A stretch of DNA of 33,299 nt from Devosia equisanguinis (GCA_945903565.1 CAMDPA010000003.1:1-33299); one strand, 5' to 3'. Shown: positions 21,011 through 30,878, numbered from the stretch's first letter. Numbers and translations: made by a program. The notes: generated by a model from the letters alone, not told the origin.

Positions 21011-22621
21011 TCAAGCCCGGCCGGTCGGCATCGGTACGCGGTCGACGTGGGCGATCTCGATGCGCAGCAGACGCTCCATGAGGTGCGACTTCACTTCGCG
21101 ATACGCGGGATCGTCCCACAGATTTCGGAACTCGCCGGGGTCGGTCTTGAGATCGTAAAGCTCGCTCCATTCCACGCCATCGAACAGGCTCATGCGCCAG
21201 CGTTCGTCGACCAGCGTGTGGATGCGCGGTACGCCGCCGATCGCCTCGTTCGGGCGCTGGTGATCGTATTGCACGAAGGCGGCTGCCCGGCCCTTGCTGT
21301 CGTCGCCAGCGATCACCGGCAGCAGGCTTTGGCCCTGCATTCCGACGAACGGCGCGATCTCGGCACGATCAAGAATGGTCGCGGGAATATCGATGGTCGA
21401 GCCGATCGCGCCGGCCCGCGCGTGGCGCCGCGTCTGGCCTTTGTGCCCGGGCGTATCCGACCACACGAACGGCACGCGGAGCACCTGGGCATACTGTTCC
21501 GAGCCCTTGAGCAGAAGGCGATGATCGCCGAGATGCTCGCCGTGATCGGCTGTGAACATCCGCACCGTGTTGTCGCCGAGGCCCGCGTCCTGCAGCGTTT
21601 GAAGCACGGTGCCGATCGAATCGTCGATCAGCGCGATCATGCCGGCGGTGAGGGCGGCGGCCTCCTGTGCCTCGCGCGGTGTGGTCGAGAACGAGAATTG
21701 CGAAGCCAGGTTCGCCTTGCCCTGCTCGCGTTCGGCGATGACGGCGGCGACGTGGGGCGGCGGCGTCCAGTCGTTGCGGCGGAAGGCCTCGGGCACAGGG
21801 AATTGGTCTGGCTTGTACATGTCCCAATATTTGCCCGGCGGATTGAAGGGATGGTGCGGATCGGGGAACGACACCATCAGGAAGAACGGCTGGTCGCCCT
21901 TCTGTTTCGCGTGGGCCTCGATGAATGCGCGGGCGCGTTCGGCGATGTAGCTCGTCTGATAGAGTTCGGCTGGCAACCGCGTGCGGATCGCCTGCGGGCA
22001 AACGTAGTCGTGCGGAAGCTGGTGCTCTGCGCCGATCATCTGCATGGCGTTTGGCTCGCGTGCCAGCAACCAGGCGCGATAATCACCATCGACGCCATCG
22101 CCGTGGCCGGTGACGAGATCGACGTGGCCGAAGCCGTAATAGGGCAGCGACAGGCGCGCATTCGGTTTGGCCCAATGGTTGGGGCTCTCCTGATCGTAGT
22201 CCGTGCGTCGCAGTCCATGCCTGATAGCCTCGGCGTGCTCGCCTTTTGCCGGAGCGTAGCCGGGTTTTGGCGCGGGCGGCTGCATCAGCGCGGGCATGCC
22301 TGTAAACGTCTGCAGGTGGCTCTTGCCGACCAGCGCGGTCGAATAACCGGCGTCGCCGAGCAGGTCGACGAAGGTGACCGCGCTGCTTGAGAGCGGCGTG
22401 CCGTTGGCGCGGACGCCGTGCACGGATGGCATGCGTCCCGTGAGCAAGCTCGAACGGTTCGGCATGCACACGGGGCTCGCCACATAGAAGCGGTCGAACG
22501 TGATGCCCGCAGTGGCGATGCTGTCGATGTGCGGCGTGCGCACCACCGGATGGCCATTGCAGCCAAGCCAGTCGGCGCGGTGCTGGTCGGTGATGAACAA
22601 GATGAAGTTGGGCCGGGCCAT
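21011..22621 (-). CDS. Sulfatase family hydrolase
   Basis: MARPNFILFITDQHRADWLGCNGHPVVRTPHIDSIATAGITFDRFYVASPVCMPNRSSLLTGRMPS: N-terminal metal site and CxPxR formylglycine motif (CMPNR). MFTADHGEHLGDH downstream. Confidence 0.95.
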   Translation of the reverse strand: MARPNFILFITDQHRADWLGCNGHPVVRTPHIDSIATAGITFDRFYVASPVCMPNRSSLLTGRMPSVHGVRANGTPLSSSAVTFVDLLGDAGYSTALVGKSHLQTFTGMPALMQPPAPKPGYAPAKGEHAEAIRHGLRRTDYDQESPNHWAKPNARLSLPYYGFGHVDLVTGHGDGVDGDYRAWLLAREPNAMQMIGAEHQLPHDYVCPQAIRTRLPAELYQTSYIAERARAFIEAHAKQKGDQPFFLMVSFPDPHHPFNPPGKYWDMYKPDQFPVPEAFRRNDWTPPPHVAAVIAEREQGKANLASQFSFSTTPREAQEAAALTAGMIALIDDSIGTVLQTLQDAGLGDNTVRMFTADHGEHLGDHRLLLKGSEQYAQVLRVPFVWSDTPGHKGQTRRHARAGAIGSTIDIPATILDRAEIAPFVGMQGQSLLPVIAGDDSKGRAAAFVQYDHQRPNEAIGGVPRIHTLVDERWRMSLFDGVEWSELYDLKTDPGEFRNLWDDPAYREVKSHLMERLLRIEIAHVDRVPMPTGRA

Positions 22622-22686
22622 GCGGGGTCTCCTGTGTGTCGATTTTCCCCATCATGAAGCGCGGCGGGGAGAGCGAGAAGTCCGCA

Positions 22687-23445
22687 TCATCCCTTGCCGA
22701 GATACGCCGCCACGACCTTGGGATCGCGTAGCACCTCATCAGGCGGCCCCGAGGCCAGTGTGCAGCCGTAGTCGAGCACATGCAGGCGGTCGGCGAGGTC
22801 GGCGATCATCTGCATGTCGTGCTCGATCCACAGAATCGCGATGCCGAGCTCGTGCTTGATGCGCATGATGAAGCGCGCCAGATCCTCGCGCTCGTCGCGG
22901 TTCAGGCCGGCCGAGGGCTCATCGAGCAGCAACAGTTTCGGCTCCATCGCAAGGGCGCGCGCGAAACCGATGATCTTCTGCACCCCGAACGGCAGGCTCT
23001 CGACGCTGGCGTGGCGATAGCGCTCCAACTCGGTCGTCTCGATGATGCGCTCGACCGCTTCGCGCGCCTCGATCTCGGCGCGGCGTACCGACGGCAGGAA
23101 CAACATCTCGGCGAGCGCGTTGGTGCGGGTTTGCGCGTGACGGCCGGTAAGCAGCGTCTCGACCAGGGACATATGCGGGAACAATTCGCCGTGCTGGAAT
23201 GTGCGCGCGACACCGAGACGGGCGATCTCGTGCGGCTTCATGCGCGTGACGTCCTGGCCGCGAAAGCGGATCTGTCCGGCGCCGTGATAGAGGCCGCTGA
23301 TGCAGTTGAACACGCTGGTCTTGCCGGCGCCGTTCGGGCCGATCAGGGCGAACAGTTCGCCCGCCGATACCGATAGCGACACGTCGTCGAGCACGGTCAG
23401 GCCGCCGAAACGCAGGGTCAGCCGTTCGATCTCGAGCTCAGCCAT
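22687..23445 (-). CDS. livG: Branched-chain amino acid-type ABC transporter ATP-binding protein
   Basis: MAELEIERLTLRFGGLTVLDDVSLSVSAGELFALIGPNGAGKTSVFNCISGLY...LPFGVQKIIGFARALAMEPKLLLLDEPSAGLN. ATG at 23445; the longer track ORF is an extension into livF. Confidence 0.92.
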   Translation of the reverse strand: MAELEIERLTLRFGGLTVLDDVSLSVSAGELFALIGPNGAGKTSVFNCISGLYHGAGQIRFRGQDVTRMKPHEIARLGVARTFQHGELFPHMSLVETLLTGRHAQTRTNALAEMLFLPSVRRAEIEAREAVERIIETTELERYRHASVESLPFGVQKIIGFARALAMEPKLLLLDEPSAGLNRDEREDLARFIMRIKHELGIAILWIEHDMQMIADLADRLHVLDYGCTLASGPPDEVLRDPKVVAAYLGKG

Positions 23446-24262
23446 ACCACCTCCGGGAACGGCGATATTGCTTGATCTCGCGATAACTGCGGCGCTCGCC
23501 CGAGCCGGCCTGGCCCAGATAGAACTCCTTGATGTCGCCGTGGTTGCGCAGCCGTTCCGCCGTGCCGTCCAGCACCACGCGGCCGTTCTCCAGCACGTAG
23601 CCGTAGTCCGCGATCGCGAGCGCAACGGTGGCGCTTTGCTCGACGAGCAGGATCGTGATGCCGAGCTCGGCGCGGATTTCGGTCAGCCGCTGTGCGAGCT
23701 GCTCGACGATCACCGGAGCGAGGCCGAGCGACAACTCGTCGACCAGCAACAGTTCGGGATGGCACATCAGCGCGCTCGCCAGCGCCAACATCTGACGCTC
23801 GCCGCCCGACAGCAGACCGCCGATGCGTGGCCTCAGCTCGGCAAGGCGCGGGAAGAATTGGTAGACCAGCTCCTCGCGCCGTCGAATATCCGCGCGGCTC
23901 ACGCCCGACGTTGCAGGAGCGTGCAGGTTTTCCGTCACGGTCAGGTTCGGGAACACCTTCTCCCGTTCGGGCACCAAGGCGATGCCGCGCCGGGCGATCA
24001 GATGCGGCGCGCGGTTCTCGATGCGTGCGCCCTTGAAGGTGATGCTGCCGTCGGTGACGCGCGCGTCGTCGAGACCGAGAAAACCGGAGATCGCGCGCAG
24101 CGTCGTCGATTTGCCAGCGCCGTTGGTGCCGAGAACGGCGACGATCTGGCCGGGCATGACGTTGAGCGAAATGCCCTGCACCGCCGTGATCGCGTGTTTG
24201 TAGACGACCTCCAATTTATCGACGGCGAGCAGCGGCGCTATCGCTTCGGGTGGCGCATTCAT
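23438..24262 (-). CDS. livF: Branched-chain amino acid-type ABC transporter ATP-binding protein
   Basis: MNAPPEAIAPLLAVDKLEVVYKHAITAVQGISLNVMPGQIVAVLGTNGAGKSTTLRAISGFLG...LLSGGERQMLALASALMCHPELLLVDELSLGLAP. ATG at 24262; ORF track extends too far upstream. Confidence 0.92.
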   Translation of the reverse strand: MNAPPEAIAPLLAVDKLEVVYKHAITAVQGISLNVMPGQIVAVLGTNGAGKSTTLRAISGFLGLDDARVTDGSITFKGARIENRAPHLIARRGIALVPEREKVFPNLTVTENLHAPATSGVSRADIRRREELVYQFFPRLAELRPRIGGLLSGGERQMLALASALMCHPELLLVDELSLGLAPVIVEQLAQRLTEIRAELGITILLVEQSATVALAIADYGYVLENGRVVLDGTAERLRNHGDIKEFYLGQAGSGERRSYREIKQYRRSRRWYG

Positions 24263-25341
24263 TTGCGGCCCCCCGCGATGGGGGTCTGCTTGAACGGCCA
24301 CAGCAGGAAGAAGCTCTGTAGGCGCTTGTAGATGCCGACGAGGCCCAACGGCTCGAACACGAGGAACAGAATCATGACAACGCCGAACGCAGCGTAGTTC
24401 ACCGCGAAAAGCTGGCTGGCGTAGCGCTGTGCCCCGGGCAGCATATTCAGCAGCGCCTCGATGCCATACGGGAACAGCGTCACGAATACCGCGCCGAGCA
24501 AAGCTCCCAACAGCGAGCCCATGCCGCCGATGATGATCATCGCGATGTACTGAATCGAGAGATAGAGCGAGAACGCCTCCACCGAGACGAAGCCGCGATG
24601 ATAGGCAAACAACGCGCCCGCCACCGCCGTGATGCTCGACGAGATCACGAACGCGGAAAGTTTGGCCGTGGCCACGTTGATGCCGAGTGCGCCGGCAACG
24701 GTTTCGTTGGAATGGACGGCACGCCAGGCGCGGCCGGTCCGGCTGCGCAGCAGATTGAGGCAGAGCAGGAGCGTGAGCGCGGCGGCGGCGAGCATCACGA
24801 AATACCAGGCGCGTGCGCTCGAAACCTCGTAGCCGAATACGCGCGGCGGGTCGATCACGATGCCGGTCGAGTAACCGCGCTTGGTCTCGTACTCGCCGCC
24901 GAGATAGACGACGACGAAGTGCAGTGCGAGCGTGCTGACCGCGAGATAAAGCCCGCGCAAGCGCAGCGACGGCAATCCGAACACGACGCCGAGCAGTGCG
25001 CCCGTCGCTGCCGCCGCGGGCAACGTAATCCAGAATGGCGCGGCGAACTCCTTGAACAGAATACCGTTGGTGAAGGCGCCCGCCGCAATCAGCCCGGCGT
25101 GACCAAGCGAGACCTGCCCGGCGTATCCCGTGAGCAGTGCAAGCGCCAGCGCGCCGACCGAGGCCAGCAGCACCTGCGCTGCCAGATCGAGCACGAACGG
25201 CGAGGCGAAGAACGGGAATACCAATAGAAGCGCGATGCCTGCAGCGAGCGCCGACCACTCGAGCCGGGTTTCGATCAGCGATTGATCCTGCGCGTAGCTG
25301 GTGCGGAAATAGCCGCTGGCGCGCGGCGGGCGCTTAGACAC
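24259..25341 (-). CDS. livM: Branched-chain amino acid-type ABC transporter permease
   Basis: LLTGYAGQVSLGHAGLIAAGAFTNGILF and IIGGMGSLLGALLGAVFVTLFP. Proposed GTG start at 25341 overlaps the livH stop (GTGTCTAA). Confidence 0.9.
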   Translation of the reverse strand: MSKRPPRASGYFRTSYAQDQSLIETRLEWSALAAGIALLLVFPFFASPFVLDLAAQVLLASVGALALALLTGYAGQVSLGHAGLIAAGAFTNGILFKEFAAPFWITLPAAAATGALLGVVFGLPSLRLRGLYLAVSTLALHFVVVYLGGEYETKRGYSTGIVIDPPRVFGYEVSSARAWYFVMLAAAALTLLLCLNLLRSRTGRAWRAVHSNETVAGALGINVATAKLSAFVISSSITAVAGALFAYHRGFVSVEAFSLYLSIQYIAMIIIGGMGSLLGALLGAVFVTLFPYGIEALLNMLPGAQRYASQLFAVNYAAFGVVMILFLVFEPLGLVGIYKRLQSFFLLWPFKQTPIAGGRK

Positions 25342-26206
25342 GGTCGAGCGCCTCCCGGGTTCCAAACAGGCCCCAAGGCCGCACGACCAGCATTGCGATC
25401 AGGATCAGAAACGGCACCACGTCGGCGAGCAGGGCATCGACATAGTTGATCAAGAGCACCTCGGCCGCCGCGACGATCAATGAGCCCACGAGCGCACCGA
25501 CGAGGCTGTCGAGACCACCGACGAGGGCGGCCGGGAAGGCCTTGAGACCGATCAGCACCATCGTGCCGCTGAGGCCGGTGTCGAGCGCGATCAGCATGCC
25601 GGCGAGGCTGCCCGTGAGCGTTGCCAGTCCCCAGGCGAGTGCGTAGACCGCGTGCAGGTTGATGCCGCGCTGTGCGGCGAGCAACGGCGCCTGCCCCGCG
25701 GCGCGCATCCTTACGCCCCACCGGCCAAAGCGCAGAAACGCGAACAAGGTGCCGTAGACCACGATGGTCGAGCCGATCAACAGCGACGAGTAGAGCGAGA
25801 TGCGCGCGCCGCCCGGCAGGGCGAACGAAGGATTCGTTACGCCGAGCACCTGACCGGGGTTTTGCAACTGCGCCGACCAGATGAGAACCATGATACCACG
25901 CAGCAGGATACCGAGGGCAACGGTTGCGAGCACGGCGGCCAGCACCATCTCGCCGGTCATCTTGCGCATGAGGAAGACGTAGACCATCGCGCCGACCGCC
26001 AGGCTCAACACCAGCGCGGCGGTGATCGCGGCGAGCGGCGAGAACGCGAACGTCGACGCGGTGGCCAGCAGCAGGTAGGCGCCGAGCATCATCAACTCGC
26101 CGTGCGCCAAATTGAGCACCCGGCTGACGCGATAGATGAGCACGTAGCCGCAACTGATCAGCGCATAGATCGCCGCCAGCACGGTGATGTTGACGACGAG
26201 TTGCAC
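25334..26206 (-). CDS. livH: Branched-chain amino acid-type ABC transporter permease
   Basis: VQLVVNITVLAAIYALISCGYVLIYRVSRVLNLAHGELMMLGAYLLL...GLKAFPAALVGGLDSLVGALVGSLIVA. Proposed GTG start at 26206. Confidence 0.9.
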   Translation of the reverse strand: MQLVVNITVLAAIYALISCGYVLIYRVSRVLNLAHGELMMLGAYLLLATASTFAFSPLAAITAALVLSLAVGAMVYVFLMRKMTGEMVLAAVLATVALGILLRGIMVLIWSAQLQNPGQVLGVTNPSFALPGGARISLYSSLLIGSTIVVYGTLFAFLRFGRWGVRMRAAGQAPLLAAQRGINLHAVYALAWGLATLTGSLAGMLIALDTGLSGTMVLIGLKAFPAALVGGLDSLVGALVGSLIVAAAEVLLINYVDALLADVVPFLILIAMLVVRPWGLFGTREALDRV

Positions 26207-26242
26207 GATTGGTTCCTGATCACTTTGCGTCGTCGCTCCCAA

Positions 26243-26270
26243 CCCTCTCCCCGCGAATGGCGGGAGAGGG
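26243..26270. repeat. REP-like stem-loop between livK and livH
   Basis: CCCTCTCCCCGC GAAT GGCGGGAGAGGG near-perfect inverted repeat in the 26207-26284 gap. Confidence 0.65.
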
Positions 26271-26284
26271 GGCAAGGTCAGCGA

Positions 26285-27460
26285 TTACTTCACGTCGTAG
26301 GCGAACCAATCTTTCACCACCACAATAGCGTTCTTGGCGGGATCGAAGCGATAGACGCGATAGTACTGCTTGGTGCGGAAGTGGTTGTCCTTGGTCCATT
26401 CGATCGGGCCGCCGCGCAGGCCCTTGGTGTCGACCTTTACGCTGGCGAGCGCGTCGGCGACCTTCTGCGGCGTGGCCGGCCAGCCCGCTGCCTTCAGTGC
26501 GGCCTCGACGACCTGACCAGCGATCCAGCCTTCGGCCATCTGGTTGGCGGGATAGCTCGAGCCGCCGGCCTTGATCGCGGCCTCGATCTCCTTGTGGATC
26601 GGCAGACCTTCGTAGAACAGCGAGTTGGCGCCGACCACGAACAGCTTGGGGTCCTTCAGGCGGAGCAACTCGTTCTCGGCTTCCAGATGCGCCCAGGTAA
26701 CATAGTCGCCCTGCCAGTCGAGCCGACGCAGCGCTTCGATGGTGCGGATCTGCGTGATCCATGGCGCCCACGAGAACACCCAGTTGGCGTTGGCCTCCTT
26801 GAGCTTGGTGGCGAACGGGGTGTAGTCCGGCGTCGGCGGCGGAATGATCTCCTTGGCGACGGCCTTGATGCCGAGCGCGGCGGTCTGGCTTTCGGCAAAG
26901 TCGATCTCGCCGCGCGACACCGGAATGGCCATCGCCACAAGGCCTAGATTGACCGGAGTCTTGGCGGTTTCCTTGATGAAGGCGAGCGCGGCGCGGCTGT
27001 CGTAGGTGGCGGCAAACGCGGTCGAGCAGAACTGCAGTGGCTCGGCCGGGGGATTGACCTCCTTGGGGCAAACCGAGTTGGCGAACAGCAGCGGCACCTG
27101 CGCGCGCTTGGTCTCGCCGATCACCGGTGCGTATGTCGACGAGAGGCTCGAGTTGATCACCAGAATGGCATTGTCCTGGGTGACGAGCTTCTTGACGTTG
27201 GCGGCCGCCTTGCCGGGCTCGGCGGAGTCGTCCTGCACGACGAACTTGATCTGCTTGCCGTTGATGCCGCCGGCCTTGTTGATGCGATCGAAATAGATGC
27301 GCATGGCATCGGCGCCGGGTGCGTAGGTTCCGGCGGGTGGCCCGGTGAGAGCGCCGGTCAAGCCGATCACGTAGGCATCCTGGGCTGTTGCGGACGTGGC
27401 ATGAGCGAGCAATGCCAGTGTTGCGCAAGTTAAGCCGGTTGTTGCTAACCGAGTGGTCAT
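26285..27460 (-). CDS. livK: ABC transporter periplasmic substrate-binding protein (Leu/Ile/Val-type)
   Basis: Signal peptide MTTRLATTGLTCATLALLAHATSATAQ then DAYVIGLTGALTGPPAGTYAPGADAMRIYFDRINKAGGINGKQIKFVVQDDSAEPGKAAANVKKLV. Confidence 0.92.
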   Translation of the reverse strand: MTTRLATTGLTCATLALLAHATSATAQDAYVIGLTGALTGPPAGTYAPGADAMRIYFDRINKAGGINGKQIKFVVQDDSAEPGKAAANVKKLVTQDNAILVINSSLSSTYAPVIGETKRAQVPLLFANSVCPKEVNPPAEPLQFCSTAFAATYDSRAALAFIKETAKTPVNLGLVAMAIPVSRGEIDFAESQTAALGIKAVAKEIIPPPTPDYTPFATKLKEANANWVFSWAPWITQIRTIEALRRLDWQGDYVTWAHLEAENELLRLKDPKLFVVGANSLFYEGLPIHKEIEAAIKAGGSSYPANQMAEGWIAGQVVEAALKAAGWPATPQKVADALASVKVDTKGLRGGPIEWTKDNHFRTKQYYRVYRFDPAKNAIVVVKDWFAYDVK

Positions 27461-27498
27461 TTCAGTCTCTCCCTGTTGCGTTTCCCTGCTTTTGATTA

Positions 27499-29403
27499 TC
27501 ACACGCCGCCGACGCGCAAGGCATCCCCTGCACCGGCCGCCAGCAGCCGCTCCTCGCTGTCGTCGTACATTTCATCGACGAGGTCCTTGAAGCGCTCCAG
27601 CATCACCTTGCGTTTCACTTTGCGCGTGGGCGTCACCGGTTCGCCCTCCTCCTCCGGGTCGAGCTGCTTGGGCAGAATGCGGAACGATTTGACCTGCTCG
27701 ACGCGGGCGAGATCCGCGTTGGCCTTGGCGACTTCGGCCTCGATCAGGCGACGCACGCGTTCGTGGGCCGACAGGCTGGTGAAACCGGTGTAGGCGATGT
27801 CGTTGGTGCGCGCCCAATCGGCGACGGCATCGAAATCGATCTCGACGAGGGCGGTGAGGTATTTGCGGCCGTGGCCGATCACGACGGCTTCCGCGATGAA
27901 GGGGCTGCCGCGCAGAATGTTCTCGATCGAGGCCGGCGAGATGGTCTTGCCGCCGGACGTGACGAGGAAATCGCGGGCGCGGTCGACGAGCCGCAAGGTA
28001 TCGCCGTGCCATTCGGCGACGTCGCCGGTGTGCATCCACCCGTCCGCGTCGACGACGTCGGCGGTGGCGTCCGGCTTTTGCCAATAGCCCTCGAAGCCAT
28101 CGGGGCCGCGCACGAGAAGTTCGGCGCCGTCGCCGAGCTTCACGTCCCAGCCGCTGACGACGGTGCCGACGCTGCCGGGCTTTGGAAATGGCCCGCGTTG
28201 CGCCGATATGAAAGCGCCGCCCGTCTCGGTCTGGCCGTAAGCTTCGACCAGATTGACGCCCCACATCTGCCACAGCGCAGCGGTCTCGGGCGGCAATGCG
28301 GCGCCGCCTGAGATGGCAAGCTCCACGCGATCGAGACCAAGCTGACGCAGCATCGGCCGGAATACGACGTTGCGTGCGGCCTGCATCGCCACGCGGTCCA
28401 ATGTACTCGGCTCTCCGCCCCAACGCTGGCGCGCGACACGGCGGGCGAGTTTCATCGCGGCGTTGCTGGTGATGCGCTTGGGCAGGGACGTGCTGCCCAG
28501 GCCGATCAGCACCTGCGAGGCGAACTTCTGCATGTAGCGCGGCACGGTGAACAGCGCGGTCGGACCGACATCGACGAGGGTTTGCAGGAGATCGTCGACG
28601 TCGTCGCCATAGTGCGGCACGAGACTGGAAATGAGCGGCAGGGTGATCGCGATGTCGCGGCCGAAAATGTGGCACAGCGGGAGGAATACGACCGTGCGGT
28701 GTTCGCGTTCGCGCAAGGTCGGGAAGTGATCGACGATCGTGTAGGTGCCGGCGAGATGCTTGCCGTGCGAGATCAGCGCGCCCTTGGGATGGCCTGTGGT
28801 GCCCGACGTGTAGACGATGAATGCGGGATCGACGGGGCCGACGGTCTTGACCATCACTTCCAGCGCGGCGAGGCCGCCGTCGAGCGGGCCGGCGGACTCC
28901 AGCACGTCGTCGAGCAGGCGCAGCTTGGGGTGCTGATAGGCGAACATCGCGGAAGGGTCGATCACGACAATCGCGCGCAGCGCCGGCAGGCGGTCGGCGA
29001 TGGCGAGGATCTTGTCGATGTATTCCTGATCTTCCGCGATGAAGATCGCGGCACCGGCATCGAGCATCTGGTACTCGACTTCGGACACCGAAGCCGTCGG
29101 ATATATGCCGAACGAGATCGCGCCGAGCGCTTGAGCTGCTTGATCGCAGATCGCCCAGTCTTCCGTCGCATCGCCCATGATGGCAACGCGCTCGCCGCGT
29201 CCGAGACCCAGGGATTGCAGCCCGAGCGCGCAGCGGCCGATGAGATCGGCGTAGTCGCGCCAGGTGCGTTCGCGATAGAGGCCAAGATGCTTGGAGCGGT
29301 AGGCGACGGCATCGGGCTTGGTGCGCGCGTGCTCGGCAATCAGCTGAGGCGCCGTCTTGGCACGAAGGGTCGCGAATACCGGTGAGACCTCGCCCATCGT
29401 CAC
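27499..29403 (-). CDS. AMP-dependent long-chain-type acyl-CoA synthetase/ligase
   Basis: DPAFIVYTSGTTGHPKGALISHGKHLAGTYT (AMP-binding P-loop), VEAYGQTETGG, WMHTGDVAEWHGDTLRLVDRARDFLVTSGGKTISPASIENILRGSPFIAEAVVIG. ATG at 29397 is an alternative. Confidence 0.92.
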   Translation of the reverse strand: MTMGEVSPVFATLRAKTAPQLIAEHARTKPDAVAYRSKHLGLYRERTWRDYADLIGRCALGLQSLGLGRGERVAIMGDATEDWAICDQAAQALGAISFGIYPTASVSEVEYQMLDAGAAIFIAEDQEYIDKILAIADRLPALRAIVVIDPSAMFAYQHPKLRLLDDVLESAGPLDGGLAALEVMVKTVGPVDPAFIVYTSGTTGHPKGALISHGKHLAGTYTIVDHFPTLREREHRTVVFLPLCHIFGRDIAITLPLISSLVPHYGDDVDDLLQTLVDVGPTALFTVPRYMQKFASQVLIGLGSTSLPKRITSNAAMKLARRVARQRWGGEPSTLDRVAMQAARNVVFRPMLRQLGLDRVELAISGGAALPPETAALWQMWGVNLVEAYGQTETGGAFISAQRGPFPKPGSVGTVVSGWDVKLGDGAELLVRGPDGFEGYWQKPDATADVVDADGWMHTGDVAEWHGDTLRLVDRARDFLVTSGGKTISPASIENILRGSPFIAEAVVIGHGRKYLTALVEIDFDAVADWARTNDIAYTGFTSLSAHERVRRLIEAEVAKANADLARVEQVKSFRILPKQLDPEEEGEPVTPTRKVKRKVMLERFKDLVDEMYDDSEERLLAAGAGDALRVGGV

Positions 29404-29549
29404 GCCGCCACCCTCGATGCCTATGCGTCTTGGCGCAGAACGTGGATCACTCGCTTCTGAGCGCTCATTGGACTAATGAACTCTGGCACGGTGGGCCCGC
29501 CATATCAAGTCTGGCTACCGAAAGGTTCCGTTCCGCCGAGGAGTAATAC

Positions 29550-30680
29550 ATGCCCGCCATTCCTTCGCACTTGCCACCATTCAGGCCGCCATTTCGTGCC
29601 GATCATGTCGGCAGCCTGTTGCGTCCTGCCGCGTTGCGGCAGGCATTCCGCGACAAGGCCGCTGGCAAGCTCGACGACGTTGCTTTCGCCGCGATCCAGG
29701 ACAGCGCAATTCGCGACGCCGTTCGCCTGCAGCAAGACGCCGGACTCGGCGTGGTTACCGACGGCGAATTCCGCCGCGCGTCGTACTGGGGCCGGTTCGT
29801 CGAACGGTGCGAAGGGTTTGTGATAAAGCCGGCGATCATGAAATTCCGCGACGATCACGGCCACGAGCTCGACTTCACCGCGACCTATGCCAGCGCCAAG
29901 GTAAAGCGCACGCGCGATCTCGCGCTCGACGAGTTCCAGTTCCTGAAGGGCGCCACATCGGCGGTCGGCAAGATCACGCTACCAGCTCCTTCCACGATGC
30001 ACTTCTACCGCTACACCGATTTCGCCGACCATAACGTCTATGCCAATGCCGGGGATTTCTTCGCCGACCTGGCCGCCGTGTTCCGCCAGGAGATCGCGGC
30101 GCTGGCGGCGACGGGGTGCCGCTATATCCAGCTTGACGAGGTCGCCATCGCGCTGTTGTGCGACGATGCCATTCGCGCCCAGGTGAAGGCGAACGGCCAT
30201 GATCCCGACGCGCTGATCGATCTCTACATCCGTGCCATCAACGACGCGATCGCGGGTGCGCCCGCCGACATGGCGATCGGCATCCATATGTGCCGCGGCA
30301 ATTTCAAGGGCCACTATCTCTCGCAGGGTGGATACGACTCCGTCGCCGAGCGGTTCTTCAACGGCGCCAAGGTCACGCACTTCCTGCTCGAGTACGACAG
30401 CCCGCGTGCGGGCGATTTTGCGCCGCTGCGCTTCATGCCAAAGCCCAAGGGCGTCGTGCTCGGGCTCGTCAGCTCGAAGTCGCCCAAGCTGGAGAACCGT
30501 GAGGAACTTCGTCGGCGCATCGACGAAGCGGCGAAGGTGATGGACCTCGACCGTCTCGGCATCGGCCCGCAGTGCGGGTTTGCGTCGACCGTGGCCGGGA
30601 ACCCGGTCACCGAAGCCGACCAGAGCGCGAAGCTGCGGCTCTGCGTCGACGTCGCCCGGCAGGTGTGGGGCAGTGCGTAG
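29550..30680 (+). CDS. Cobalamin-independent methionine synthase II family protein (MetE C-terminal-like)
   Basis: FRADHVGSLLRPAALRQAF, YIQLDEVAIALLCDD, AIGIHMCRGNFKG (His/Cys ligands) and GIGPQCGFAST (Cys ligand). Single-domain length. Confidence 0.88.
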   Translation: MPAIPSHLPPFRPPFRADHVGSLLRPAALRQAFRDKAAGKLDDVAFAAIQDSAIRDAVRLQQDAGLGVVTDGEFRRASYWGRFVERCEGFVIKPAIMKFRDDHGHELDFTATYASAKVKRTRDLALDEFQFLKGATSAVGKITLPAPSTMHFYRYTDFADHNVYANAGDFFADLAAVFRQEIAALAATGCRYIQLDEVAIALLCDDAIRAQVKANGHDPDALIDLYIRAINDAIAGAPADMAIGIHMCRGNFKGHYLSQGGYDSVAERFFNGAKVTHFLLEYDSPRAGDFAPLRFMPKPKGVVLGLVSSKSPKLENREELRRRIDEAAKVMDLDRLGIGPQCGFASTVAGNPVTEADQSAKLRLCVDVARQVWGSA

Positions 30681-30726
30681 GAGACTCGCAATCGCCGAAC
30701 ATCGGTTCACGATATTTATATCCATT

Positions 30727-30878
30727 CCGTCATCCCGGACGAGCGAGCAGCGCGAGCGAAGATCCGGGACCCAGCAAGAAAAGCGTCGAAGACACAATAT
30801 TCTATGGTGCCTTCGGCACTCCTTATGCTGGGTCCCGGTGTTGGTTCCACCTGCGGTGTCACCAAACCGGGATGACGG
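30727..30878. repeat. 152-bp intergenic composite palindromic repeat
   Basis: Outer 12-bp perfect arms CCGTCATCCCGG (30727-30738) / CCGGGATGACGG (30867-30878). Inner 13-bp perfect arms CCGGGACCCAGCA (30764-30776) / TGCTGGGTCCCGG (30826-30838). Confidence 0.9.

Noticed and set aside
20849-22390. 513-aa plus-strand ORF
   Set aside because: Antisense shadow of the sulfatase; no domain logic.
24263-25258. N-terminal extension of the livF track ORF
   Set aside because: Arg/Ala-rich out-of-frame translation of livM; the real livF start is ATG 24262.
25652-26947. 431-aa plus-strand ORF
   Set aside because: Antisense to livH and livK; no domain.
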